From assembly GCF_009363095.1 (NCBI RefSeq), contig NZ_CP045295.1, forward strand, positions 5,485,001-5,549,000: a stretch of DNA of 64,000 bases, given 5' to 3'. Both the position numbers and the translations under genes were made by a program. The DNA comes from Paenibacillus cellulositrophicus. Lineage in GTDB: Bacteria; Bacillota; Bacilli; Paenibacillales; Paenibacillaceae. Below the pieces are notes generated by a model, which worked only from the letters and a program-made list of their open reading frames with translations, searched no databases and was not told the origin of the DNA. Shown here piece by piece: positions 36,824 through 45,562 of this stretch (its first letter is position 1; each line of letters starts with the position of its first letter).

Positions 36824-37270
36824 TTAACTTTTTAACTCCAAGTGAAGTAGAGGAAATGGTTGACCTGAGTTGTCTAGTTCCGATCGTCCAACCCGTACAA
36901 ATCCAAGCCTTTTGTAAAATGCGTACGCTCCATCATTTTGCTCATTAACATCAACTTGAAGATTCCTTCCTTTTATTTTTATAGCGTGATTAATTAATCT
37001 GCTGCCTATACCTTTTCCGTGGTATTTTGGGTCAACGAACAACATCTCTATTTTGGTTCCGTCAAGCCCGATAAACCCTGTAAGTTCTGCATTTTCGTTA
37101 ACTTCCGCCCAAATCTCTACTTCTTTTAGAGCTCCATTTTTAACCATGTCATGATAAAACTGAATATCCTTTTCCGTCAGAAATGTATGGGTATGAACAA
37201 CAGCCTTATACCAAATATCCACTAATCTATCATGATATTTTTCTTGATAAGCTACAATTCCGTATGACAT
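36824..37270 (-). CDS. GNAT-family N-acetyltransferase (YjaB-like)
   Basis: 148 residues. The acetyl-CoA pyrophosphate loop KYHGKGIGSRLI is preceded by the strand IEMLFVDP, and the C-terminus has NDGAYAFYKRLGFVRVGRSE. The short length and the VVHTHTFL segment match the YjaB/YiiD-like group. No ribosome site is obvious beyond CGGAGGATGAAT directly before the ATG. The substrate is unknown. Confidence 0.83.
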   Translation of the reverse strand: MSYGIVAYQEKYHDRLVDIWYKAVVHTHTFLTEKDIQFYHDMVKNGALKEVEIWAEVNENAELTGFIGLDGTKIEMLFVDPKYHGKGIGSRLINHAIKIKGRNLQVDVNEQNDGAYAFYKRLGFVRVGRSELDNSGQPFPLLHLELKS

Positions 37271-37611
37271 TATTCATCCTCCGTTAAGTTCGTGTGATTT
37301 CCTTATGCTTACAATTAGGCTGTATTATAGCATATCCATTAGCCATCATGCAGCGTAAAAACCAGCGTAGTGAGAAAAGTGATTTGCACTGCTTACATCT
37401 CAAAATTGTACGAGAATAGGAATTTATATATTACCTTTCAATAAAGGATTTAATTCATATGAACATCGCTACCATCCCTTTGCTTTATCTCCACGAAGGA
37501 TCATGCAAGTACTTGTTGCATAGGCCACAAGACTTTGGTTCTCGTTAAAACACTACAATCAATGAATCCGACGGTTTTTGAAAGATTTAGAATATCCATA
37601 TGAATTGCATT
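37271..37611. other. Intergenic stretch without a recognised gene
   Basis: About 340 bases. A TATAAT box (minus strand, near 37325) upstream of the acetyltransferase is the only recognisable item. Confidence 0.4.
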
Positions 37612-38802
37612 TTATGATGCAAACTCCTTCTTTGTCTTCGCGTGACTGGTCAAAATACCGCTGAATATAAAAGATAACAACGAACTGGCAAAACATATAG
37701 CCGCAAACATGCCTATGGCTGAAAAACCGTTAAACGTCGCGTAAATCAGGCCTGCGATCCAAGAACCGAGCGTTGTCGCAGCGTACATGATTGAATTTGC
37801 CAAGCTGGAGATCGTGCCGCGGATGGTCGGATTTAATGAATTCAGCATTCCCAATATTAGCGGAAAAGCAATCCCCATGTTAACGAATATGAAAAAGTAA
37901 ACACTTTCGAAAGCCGCAACCGATGGCAAGTGAGGCAAAACAATAAAACATGCGATAGAGACAAGAAAGCCCACAACCAGCGTATTGAAACGGTTTAATG
38001 TTTTGATCACATAGGCACCGCCAAAGCTCCCGACTATATTCCCGAGACCAAGAAAAAACATCACGTACCCCGCTTGATCAATTGAAAGGTAAAAGCGATC
38101 CGTTACCCATTTTCCAATAAAAGAAAAGGCAGCAAAGAATCCGCATTGAAATAAGAAATGAGCGAGGAAAGCCGTTCTCGCCATTCGGCTATTCAATAGT
38201 GGGATGTATCTACTGAAAATCGGAGTCTTGGTTTTTTGGCCTTGATTCGGTTTCATTTCGGGCAAAGCATAGAAGATGAATACCGCCACCAATAATGCAC
38301 ATGCACCGATTGTAAAAAAAGGATAATACCAATGGGTTGAGGCTAGCAGACTTCCAATAGGGATGCCGAACGCTTGGGATGCAGCCAAGCCTGCCATGAC
38401 GATTCCTGATACTTTAGCGATTTTTGGCGTTGGAAACAGAGCAGGGATTGAGGCCCAGACTTGAGGCGCCGTAAATGCTGCGCTGACTCCGGCTAAAAAA
38501 CGGAATAAGAACATCGACCAAAAACCTGTGGCAAAGCCGCATAACATGGTTGAAACCGAGAAGCAGACCATGCCGGAGAGCATTACTTTTTTTCGATCCC
38601 ATCCATCGGAAAGCGGTCCAGCAATCAGTGCAAAAATGGCATAACCTAATGCATAGGCCCCCACCATCCAACCGGAATATTCGGTCGGGATATGAAACAA
38701 GTTCTGAAGAGTGGGGATGAGCGGAGAAATCAAAAACGTATCCGTACCGATAACAAACATGATGAGGAAAAATAAAGCAGTTAATTTGATCATTCTATTC
38801 AC
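37612..38802 (-). CDS. MFS efflux transporter (DHA1)
   Basis: 396 residues, about twelve membrane segments. VIGTDTFLISPLIPTLQ is in helix 1, and motif A reads GPLSDGWDRKKVML. It lies downstream of an ArsR-type gene on the same strand, with an inverted repeat AGTTCAAATAATATTGAACT between them. The pump is probably under that regulator. The substrate is unknown. The base composition is AT-richer than the 25-31 kb transporters. Confidence 0.84.
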   Translation of the reverse strand: MNRMIKLTALFFLIMFVIGTDTFLISPLIPTLQNLFHIPTEYSGWMVGAYALGYAIFALIAGPLSDGWDRKKVMLSGMVCFSVSTMLCGFATGFWSMFLFRFLAGVSAAFTAPQVWASIPALFPTPKIAKVSGIVMAGLAASQAFGIPIGSLLASTHWYYPFFTIGACALLVAVFIFYALPEMKPNQGQKTKTPIFSRYIPLLNSRMARTAFLAHFLFQCGFFAAFSFIGKWVTDRFYLSIDQAGYVMFFLGLGNIVGSFGGAYVIKTLNRFNTLVVGFLVSIACFIVLPHLPSVAAFESVYFFIFVNMGIAFPLILGMLNSLNPTIRGTISSLANSIMYAATTLGSWIAGLIYATFNGFSAIGMFAAICFASSLLSFIFSGILTSHAKTKKEFAS

Positions 38803-38821
38803 CCTTTGTAGTTAGTTCTAT

Positions 38822-38841
38822 AGTTCAAATAATATTGAACT
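38822..38841 (-). promoter_or_regulatory. Operator palindrome between arsR-type and MFS genes
   Basis: AGTTCAAATAATATTGAACT: six-base arms AGTTCA/TGAACT around an eight-base centre, directly upstream of the MFS gene. Confidence 0.65.
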
Positions 38842-38866
38842 AATGAAAAAAAAAAAGGATCTCCTT

Positions 38867-39157
38867 CTACAACGTATCCAGAAATCCAGGCAAGCAAACA
38901 TGAAAAGTCTCTACATCAATACTCATATACTTCGTTTGAGCTTCCTTTCGTACCTTGATCAATTTCGCCTCCCTTAAAGTACGTAAATGATACGAAGTAT
39001 TCGATTTCGATGTATCGCGAATGTGCATTACTTCTCCGCAATTCATCTCCTTCTTGTTGGCGTACAGAGTTCGAATGATATCCAGTCTTGTTTCATCAGC
39101 TAATGCCTTAAATATTTTGACCCTTTGTTCATCATTAATCATTATTTGAGTAGTCAT
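38867..39157 (-). CDS. ArsR-family repressor
   Basis: 96 residues: FKALADETRLDIIRTLYANK, then SNTSYHLRTLREAKLIKVRK (recognition helix) and a wing. One cysteine in EMNCGEV sits in the region that carries ELCVCDL-type metal sites in true ArsR, but only one Cys is present, so metal sensing is uncertain. No ribosome site precedes the ATG; TTGACT (39191-39186) and TACAAT (39169-39164) place the transcription start on the ATG itself, so the mRNA is probably leaderless. Confidence 0.82.
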   Translation of the reverse strand: MTTQIMINDEQRVKIFKALADETRLDIIRTLYANKKEMNCGEVMHIRDTSKSNTSYHLRTLREAKLIKVRKEAQTKYMSIDVETFHVCLPGFLDTL

Positions 39158-39163
39158 AAAACT

Positions 39164-39191
39164 ATTGTACTAATATTTCGCTACAAGTCAA
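39164..39191 (-). promoter_or_regulatory. Promoter of the ArsR-type gene
   Basis: On the minus strand TTGACT, 16-base spacer, TACAAT, then AGTTTT and the ATG. No ribosome-binding site fits. Confidence 0.65.
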
Positions 39192-39194
39192 CTC

Positions 39195-39614
39195 TTGCTT
39201 GTGGCCGGTCGCTGGATCGATCGTTGGGGATTTCGGCGACCATTAATTGCGGGAACGGTATGTATGCTGGCGGCGTCGATCTTGCTAGCAACGCTGTTCG
39301 TAGGCGCCGTATTGCCGGTAATGGCTGTCGTGCTCATGTTGGTCGGGGTCAGCTACGGGATGAACAACGTCGCTTTACAAACTGCGATGATCCGTTCGAC
39401 GCCGCTGGAGACGACCGGAACGGCATCCGGTTTATTTCAGGCTTCGCGCTATATGGGATCGATTTTGTCCTCCGTAGCGCTGGGGCTTGTATTTGGCCAT
39501 GATATTACGGCCGGCCGTTTTCGGGTGCTGGCTTGCTTGCTCATTGCGGTGAGCGCAGCGAGCCTTCTACTCAGTTTCAAGCAACGGGAAACAGTCGAAA
39601 CGAAAGTTGCTTAG
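39195..39614 (+). pseudogene. MFS transporter C-terminal fragment
   Basis: The frame reads LVAGRWIDRWGFRRPLIAG, then SYGMNNVALQTAMIRSTPLE and QASRYMGSILSSVALGLVFG, the last third of a DHA2-like drug carrier. The N-terminal part is replaced by the divergent ArsR promoter region. No ribosome site is seen. Confidence 0.72.
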
Positions 39615-39664
39615 GGGAGCTTTAACGGAGGATCAGACGCGACGCCAGGCAGCTTGCGGCCTTC

Positions 39665-40210
39665 ATGATGTCCAGACTGAACCGGAAAAGGGAACTGATC
39701 GGAATTCCTGCGCTTTTTGCCGTCTCCAACCTTGCTTCGGCTTTTGCGCCGACCTTTCCGATTCACCTGGTATTTCGAATCGTTTCTGCGCTGTTTCATC
39801 CGGTTAATTTCTCTATCGCTTTTGCATTGGCTGATGTATTGTCGGATAAAGAGCGGGTTGCACAGGCAAGCGCGAAAGTATTTCTTGGGGTCAGTCTGGG
39901 CATGGTACTAGGTATCCCGATGACATCGTACGTTGCGGATCAGTTTTCACTTGAGGCTGCGTTTATTTTCTCGCCAGTTGTGAACGGGAGCGCTCGTCTG
40001 GGAATCGCCTTAATGGTTCCTACCGTAGCAGACGACCGGAAGCCGGCCTCAATCGGAGCGCAGCTCAGGGTATTGCCAGTCCTGTGGCTTAATATCGCAA
40101 CAGTCTGCTTTATTTTTGCCGTGATGTTTGCCGTATACAGCTACTTTGCCGAATATCATGGGACAGAATTTGAACATGAACGGGAAGATTGTGAGCACGT
40201 ACAGCCCTAG
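39665..40210 (+). pseudogene. Decayed paralogue of the 16299-17480 MFS transporter
   Basis: The frame reads LFAVSNLASAFAPTFPIHLV, KERVAQASAKVFLGVSLGMV and IPMTSYVADQFSLEAAFIFS, nearly the same as the intact carrier at 16299-17480. The first helices and the C-terminal half are missing. Confidence 0.85.
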
Positions 40211-40607
40211 TGCAACACAGCCGCATCCATCGTCTGCCATCGCTGCTTCCTCTGAGTCGGTCGACATGATTTCATACGGCGAGACGGAATACGCCCCGTT
40301 TGGAAACTTCAGAGGATACTTGGACTTTCTGATTTCCTCTTCTTGCGACGATGAGAGCAAAGCCAGGTTCGCTCGTTGGCGAAGTGTCATAAGCGAAGCA
40401 GAAGCCGTCTGTCAGAGCGGAATCGGCGAATATATCAATGTCGCAATGGTAATATGGCTGGTTGAAATAACATACTCTGATTATTTTAAAAACTGGGACA
40501 AGATGGCCGACTTGTTCAACGCTTTTGTAAACCACTTCAAAGGTCTGGTTCAAAGGGATCGGAATGGTGTTGGTTGCAATATCGAAAGCTATAAGGAATG
40601 GTTATAA
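40128..40607 (+). CDS. Unrecognised reading frame, possibly a fragment
   Basis: 159 codons overlapping the MFS remnant at its start. The later part (WRSVISEAEAVCQSGIGEYI, then VAMVIWLVEITYSDYFKNWD) is rich in aromatic residues and looks protein-like, but the first 25 codons are MFS sequence in another frame. No ribosome site fits. It could be a real small gene starting later or a fusion remnant. Confidence 0.3.
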   Translation: MPYTATLPNIMGQNLNMNGKIVSTYSPSATQPHPSSAIAASSESVDMISYGETEYAPFGNFRGYLDFLISSSCDDESKARFARWRSVISEAEAVCQSGIGEYINVAMVIWLVEITYSDYFKNWDKMADLFNAFVNHFKGLVQRDRNGVGCNIESYKEWL

Positions 40608-41003
40608 GGCCTCGCAATTCTTAGCCGCTGCGGGGCTTTGATTGATGATGCTGTCTACAGCATTGCGTTTGAACTGATCGTTTCGAATCTCGGATTGAAA
40701 GCAAAGTTCGTTTCTGAAAGATGCAGACGTCTTAATTATGACTCATCTTCCGCGCACTCATGAAAACGCTAAGTTGAATTTAGATGAGTCATTATTCGAT
40801 GGGAGCAACGCCGGTTTGGGTGCGGCTCATCAAGTCTATTGGAATAAATTTCAATTCATATCCTGGTCCTCCGGAACAACTAAGCAAATAGCAACAACAG
40901 CAATTAGGTCGCCACGGTATAATACAAGTGAAATGATTAATTCTATTTAATATGCTCCGCTAAAATTTGTCGATGGTAGTGGAGCAGGGCTGATTTATCT
41001 GTC
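40608..41003. other. Intergenic stretch before the right end of the element
   Basis: Short frames only (for example 40738-40950). No domain is recognised; it is probably decayed sequence. Confidence 0.4.
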
Positions 41004-41109
41004 GTTCTCTCCGAGTTCTCTCAAACGTCCGATTTGAATCACTTTTTGATGATTTCCTGAGACGCCTTATGGCACTAAAAAGAGGCGATGTAAAACACCG
41101 AAACCCTTG
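41004..41109 (+). repeat. Right-end arm-type repeats of the element
   Basis: GTTCTCTCC (41004-41012), GTTCTCTC (41015-41022) and CCGAAACCCTTG (41098-41109) repeat motifs of the left end (8563-8630). Also TTGGTTCCC occurs twice close to the core (about 41139 and 41165). Confidence 0.65.
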
Positions 41110-41187
41110 ATAATATAAGGCTTTTCGCGGTTTCTTGGTTCCCCTAAAGGGACATTTTTTCCGCTTGGTTCCCTTTAGCGCGCTAGA

Positions 41188-41240
<53 letters not shown>

Positions 41241-41249
41241 TACATACAT

Positions 41250-41286
41250 AAGGCGTTCCCGTTTTGAACAACGGGGACGCCTTTTT
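41250..41286 (+). terminator. Terminator of the former tRNA-Leu gene
   Basis: AAGGCGTTCCCGTT / AACGGGGACGCCTT with a six-base loop and five T, ten bases after the tRNA 3' end. Confidence 0.82.
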
Positions 41287-41414
41287 GTGTTATTTATTAT
41301 TCCCGTAACTTTCCTGAGAGGGGCGAAACGGGGATTTTTGCTATACATAATTCCTCCAACTTCCTCAAACAATGAAACCACATCGTGGAGATACCGAGTA
41401 AAGGAGGAAGTTGC

Positions 41415-42323
41415 TTGAGTACATCATCTTTCAATAAGCTGCATCACGGCTGGCGGAATATTGCGGCAGCGGGACTGGCGCTTACGGTTGCGCTTTCTGG
41501 TCAAACCGCCTTCGCGGATGGGGAACGATCACTGGCGGCGGAGCGGGTCTTCAACGAGCAAGCGGAGCAGCCCGCAGCAGACAAGCGGCAAAGTGACATG
41601 AAGCCGGATAAAAAGGTTGCGATCATCATCGACGACTTCGGGAACGGGCAAGGGGGAACCGAAGAAATGCTGTCCCTGCCGATTAAATTGACCGTGGCCA
41701 TCATGCCGTTTCTTCCTACCAGTAAAGCCGACGCGGAGCTGGCCCATAAACAGGGGCATGACGTCATTGTCCATATGCCGATGGAGCCCAAGCAGGGCAA
41801 CCCCAAGTGGCTAGGTCCAGGCGCCATTACCTCCAATATGAGCAATGAGGAAATTCGCCAACGGGTGGAGGAAGCCATCGATAACGTGCCGTATGCGGTC
41901 GGCATGAACAATCATATGGGATCGAAGATTACCGGAGACGAACGGATCATGTCCATCGTGTTGGAGGTCTGCCGCGAACGCGGGTTGTTCTTCGTGGACA
42001 GCAAGACCAACTACCATTCCGTTGTCGGCAAGCTGGCCGTTCAGATGGGAATGCCTCCGGTGGCCAACAACATATTTCTGGACGACCGACACACGGTCAG
42101 CCATGTCAGCAAACAAATGAAAGCCGTTGAAACCTGGGCGAGCGAACATCAGAACTGTGTAACGATCGGTCATGTCGGCGTGCAGGGGGAAAAGACGGCG
42201 GAGGCCATTCGCCAAAGCATCACCAGTATGCAGAATTCCGTATCTTTTGTAGGAATCAGCGATCTCGTCCGGGATATCTGGGATTGGAAGCCGGCGCCTA
42301 TATTGCCGTCAAATAATAATTGA
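41415..42323 (+). CDS. Divergent polysaccharide deacetylase (secreted)
   Basis: 302 residues. A signal-peptide-like start (WRNIAAAGLALTVALSGQTAFA) is followed by a deacetylase-like domain: VAIIIDDFGNGQGG, VAIMPFLPTSK, DVIVHMPMEP and GMNNHMGSKIT, as in the YibQ/divergent polysaccharide deacetylase family. The acting groups D and H of the metal site fit. AAGGAGG at 41401-41407 fits the TTG at 41415; the GTG at 41385 has no such site. It overlaps the end of the convergent amidase by 26 bases. Confidence 0.85.
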   Translation: MSTSSFNKLHHGWRNIAAAGLALTVALSGQTAFADGERSLAAERVFNEQAEQPAADKRQSDMKPDKKVAIIIDDFGNGQGGTEEMLSLPIKLTVAIMPFLPTSKADAELAHKQGHDVIVHMPMEPKQGNPKWLGPGAITSNMSNEEIRQRVEEAIDNVPYAVGMNNHMGSKITGDERIMSIVLEVCRERGLFFVDSKTNYHSVVGKLAVQMGMPPVANNIFLDDRHTVSHVSKQMKAVETWASEHQNCVTIGHVGVQGEKTAEAIRQSITSMQNSVSFVGISDLVRDIWDWKPAPILPSNNN

Positions 42324-43008
42324 TTCCGTTCGCGATGGCCTGCGCGATCTTGAGCTGCCCGCGCCGATTGCACAGCATCGCCCGGTCTGCGGCATTGCTG
42401 AGAAATCCGGTCTCTACGATAACCGCAGGATCTTTGACCTGGTTCAGCAGGTAAAACGGGCTTCCCAGCCGGATGTTTCCCTTCGTCTGGTACAGCGGGT
42501 TAAGCTGCTGCTGAATGCTGTCCGCAAGCAGGACGCTGCGCCCTTCGTTCTGGTGAAGCACAAGCGCCCCGTTCTTTGAAGGATTGCGGCCCCAATTGAC
42601 GTGAAGACTCACGACGATCAGGGTCGGCAGCTGATGGCTTAGCTCCTTGCGCTGCGCGAGATCGCGTTTATGGCGGGAGGAACTGCGGAGCCAGTGATTG
42701 TCGTCGCTGAGGGCGTAGTCGGCCGTCCGGTTCAAGACCGCGTCGTACCCTTGGCTGCGCAGCAGCATAAACAGCTTCTGGGCGATGGCAAGGTTAATGT
42801 CCTTTTCCAGAATGTTCTGAAATGAAGTCCCTCCGTCGACACCGCCATGTCCTGCATCCACGATAATAACTTCATGCGGAAAAGCCGGATGCTCCGGATA
42901 GGCGGTTGTACTTTGGTCACCGGGGCCTGCGGCCCAAGCAGACGAGCTGCCTGCGCACAACATTGCCGGGATCAGGAGGATGGCGGCGATCAAGCTTTTG
43001 ATAGGCAT
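42298..43008 (-). CDS. N-acetylmuramoyl-L-alanine amidase (Amidase_3), secreted
   Basis: 236 residues with a signal peptide (LIAAILLIPAMLCAGSSSAWA). The zinc-amidase motifs are VDAGHGGVDGG, the Glu in NILEKDINLAIA, SLHVNWG and VETGFLSN. It should cleave the stem peptide from muramic acid in peptidoglycan, in wall turnover or sporulation. GAAAGGAGGG precedes the ATG at 43008; the longer frame to 43104 has no signal. It is convergent with the deacetylase gene, and the two may act on wall polymers. Confidence 0.9.
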   Translation of the reverse strand: MPIKSLIAAILLIPAMLCAGSSSAWAAGPGDQSTTAYPEHPAFPHEVIIVDAGHGGVDGGTSFQNILEKDINLAIAQKLFMLLRSQGYDAVLNRTADYALSDDNHWLRSSSRHKRDLAQRKELSHQLPTLIVVSLHVNWGRNPSKNGALVLHQNEGRSVLLADSIQQQLNPLYQTKGNIRLGSPFYLLNQVKDPAVIVETGFLSNAADRAMLCNRRGQLKIAQAIANGINYYLTAI

Positions 43009-43184
43009 AAAGGATGGCCCTCCTTTCGTTAAACGGGATTTGAGCGAAAAATTGATGTCGAAGTTAGAATGTGCAATAAACGGTAAAAAATGCACCGTCC
43101 GCACTCCTCCGTTTAAATTACAATATCTCTGTGCAAACTAAGAGCATAGCAGAGCTGTAATTTGGCATTGTGGGGGGAATGGAA

Positions 43185-43394
43185 ATGGCCAGTGGAGATG
43201 AACTTGTAAAATACATTACAGAGCGCGTCGTCAACTACATGGAAACACCCAAGGAAGAACGAAGGAAGCAAAAATATAAAGAGCCGTGGACGGTCAAATG
43301 GTTCGGCATGATCCCGTTCGGATTGTCCCAATGGGGAGGCCGGACGGCTGACAAACGCCATCCCAAGCGGCGAAAAATCAAGATACATGACTGA
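43185..43394 (+). CDS. yqzE: YqzE-family protein
   Basis: 69 residues. DELVKYITERVVNYMETPKE and VKWFGMIPFGLSQW match the YqzE pattern known from the end of the B. subtilis comG region; the function is unknown. GGGGGGAATGGAA precedes the ATG; an ATG six bases upstream is the alternative. A strong terminator follows. Confidence 0.8.
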   Translation: MASGDELVKYITERVVNYMETPKEERRKQKYKEPWTVKWFGMIPFGLSQWGGRTADKRHPKRRKIKIHD

Positions 43395-43406
43395 ACGAAA
43401 ATGAAA

Positions 43407-43445
43407 GAAGCGGACCTCGTGTGGATACGAGGTCCGCTTCTTTTT
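43407..43445 (+). terminator. Rho-independent terminator
   Basis: GAAGCGGACCTCGT / ACGAGGTCCGCTTC, perfect 14-base stem, six-base loop, five T. Confidence 0.92.
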
Positions 43446-43492
43446 GGGAAGGAAACGCGATAAGGGCAGGAACAGATAATCATGCAGCGGAT

Positions 43493-44488
43493 CTAGGGGC
43501 GGGCATGAAATTCTCCGGCAGCCATCAGCATGGAGACAGGGAGGTACCGGGTTCCGGCACGTCCTGTGGCCGCATAGCTGACCACAGGAGCGCTTGCGGC
43601 TGGAGACCATGTCTGAATCCCGCTTACCGCAAACGGCGCCCCATAGGACGCGTTACGGCCGGGAGCGGTGAAGATCAGACTGCCGCCGGATGCGACTGCT
43701 TTCAGCAGATCGTCTCCGCGGCGGATGTTCAGCCGGGGGGAGGTCATCCAGAGCAGGTCGTCATAAGGATCGTTGCCATCTATCTTCGCAGCAGGTGACG
43801 ATGCCTCGAGCCGGAGACCGTTCTGATTGGTAACGACTGCTGTCTTAGAAACGGAGGCGGTGCTGGCGGAAACGGCATTTGCCGGCAGAAGCTCCAAAGT
43901 CAGCGCATTGATGTACATCGCTGGCTTGCCGGGCAGGGTCACTTTCCAAACCGGCAGCATGGCCGAATATTGAGCTTGGATTTGAACGTTTGCGGGGAGG
44001 CCGGGGTGATCAGGAATAAGGCCATCCTCAGCAAGCCGGTCATGGAGCGCATCGCTGCTGTAAGGGATGGCTGGACCGCTGCCGTACTCGCTGAGCATAT
44101 ATCCGCCTTCCTCCCTGGCGGTGAATATTAAATATCCCAGCTGCTTGCTATCCTTTGAAACGATCGCAAGCCAGCTGTGGGTGCCGGGCCCTAGCGGGTA
44201 ATAGTCGATGGCGGCGCCGACCCACTGCTGAAACTCGGACTGCACGGACAGCTCGCGGATGACGGAGCCGGCAAAGCTCTCCAGCGGCGCGGGCACCGCC
44301 TGCATGACCGATCCTGATGCGATCCGAAGCAAGGCCGTCCGCGCTGGGCTTGCCGCCTTGGCGGCAGCGATGCCGACCGCTGCGGCCGATTGCGGGACCG
44401 CAGAACCCCAGGCCGGCAAGGCGCAGCTGACGGCACAGGTCAACGCCGTCACTTTTAAAGCGAGAGATACCATCCTCACCACATTCAC
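43493..44488 (-). CDS. Secreted protein of unknown function
   Basis: 331 residues, with an N-terminal signal-type helix (SLALKVTALTCAVSCALPAWG), then an Ala/Ser-rich part and a beta-rich middle (WLAIVSKDSKQLGYLIFTAR). No named domain is recognised. It lies upstream of nothing on its strand and 132 bases from yqhG. GGAGGGTGAATGTGG precedes the ATG. Confidence 0.65.
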   Translation of the reverse strand: MNVVRMVSLALKVTALTCAVSCALPAWGSAVPQSAAAVGIAAAKAASPARTALLRIASGSVMQAVPAPLESFAGSVIRELSVQSEFQQWVGAAIDYYPLGPGTHSWLAIVSKDSKQLGYLIFTAREEGGYMLSEYGSGPAIPYSSDALHDRLAEDGLIPDHPGLPANVQIQAQYSAMLPVWKVTLPGKPAMYINALTLELLPANAVSASTASVSKTAVVTNQNGLRLEASSPAAKIDGNDPYDDLLWMTSPRLNIRRGDDLLKAVASGGSLIFTAPGRNASYGAPFAVSGIQTWSPAASAPVVSYAATGRAGTRYLPVSMLMAAGEFHARP

Positions 44489-44620
44489 CCTCCTCGATTT
44501 CAGAGCTTTATTGACATCATTGTATCGGACAAGCCGTAAAAAGGCTGTTGCAAGGTGTCGGGCTTTGGGGCGCGGGCACGGGTCTTTTTTTGCCTTCTTT
44601 TAGCGAGGGAGGTCAAATGC

Positions 44621-45562
44621 TCATGGACGGATGGATCTTAAGTGAAACAGACCGCAGGTTATGGCGGACAGGTTCACCTTGGGTTCATACTGCCATGTCA
44701 TTTCGCTGCGCCGGTTGTCGTATTGCTCCCGGATGGCCGTAAGCTTCTCCTCCTCGGTTTCCTTCAGGAGGTCTTCGTAATACATGTCGATCACTGCAAG
44801 CTCATCCCTAAGGCGCTCCCTGGCGGCTTCCGCCCAGCTGTAATCCTCGACTGCGAGCAGTCCCTTCATATGCTTCTCCAGCAGATTGGCCGCGCCTGCG
44901 AGCGAGAGGCTTCCCGGCTGGATATGGATATTCTCGGGAAGCCGCGGCCCGAGCTGAAGCGTCTCCAGACGCCGGGCAAACTGTTGGTCGATTTGCCCGG
45001 TCACCAGCGAGATACCGATGAAGTGGAGCGCTTCTTTCTTCACGTCGCAGGTCATCTCGACCTTGAAGCAGACGCCCAGCCACGGCTCGTAGGGGGCGGA
45101 GAACAGCGTCTCCCGCTGCAAAGGGCCCGGCTGCTCGAACAGGTACACGCAGGAGCCCTCCTGCCGGGCTACGGACCAAATTTGCTGCAGCCGGCTGCTG
45201 CCGTATGTGACGTCTTCACGGGGAATCCGCCCCGGGCCGATCCGCGGCCCTGCCGGATTCACCCCGAAATACCTCGACAGAATGCTGTCCTGCGGCTGGG
45301 GCTGCGTTGAAGGCGGCGGGTTTTTGGCCGCCTGTTCGTTATATTGGTCCGGATCAAAGACGAAGGTGTAGGAGAGAGTCTCCGGCTCCGCCCCAGTCCG
45401 TTCAATAAAGCCCCAGTAGTAGGGGCGGTTGGTCAGCTGTTTGTCCGCCTGCGGTGACAGCTTGACGGTCACGTGATAAGGAGACTTCTCGATAATGCTG
45501 CATTCGGTCGTTTCCAGATAGGTTAGCACTTGCTTCTGAACTTCCTGCGGGGACAGGCTCAT
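44621..45562 (-). CDS. yqhG: YqhG-family protein
   Basis: 313 residues. SPQEVQKQVLTYLETTECSI and the block PYYWGFIERTG match YqhG, a partner of unknown function for the SNF2-type helicase YqhH. The start codon overlaps the yqhH stop by one base (TGATG), so translation is coupled. Cytoplasmic, no membrane segments. Confidence 0.85.
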   Translation of the reverse strand: MSLSPQEVQKQVLTYLETTECSIIEKSPYHVTVKLSPQADKQLTNRPYYWGFIERTGAEPETLSYTFVFDPDQYNEQAAKNPPPSTQPQPQDSILSRYFGVNPAGPRIGPGRIPREDVTYGSSRLQQIWSVARQEGSCVYLFEQPGPLQRETLFSAPYEPWLGVCFKVEMTCDVKKEALHFIGISLVTGQIDQQFARRLETLQLGPRLPENIHIQPGSLSLAGAANLLEKHMKGLLAVEDYSWAEAARERLRDELAVIDMYYEDLLKETEEEKLTAIREQYDNRRSEMTWQYEPKVNLSAITCGLFHLRSIRP

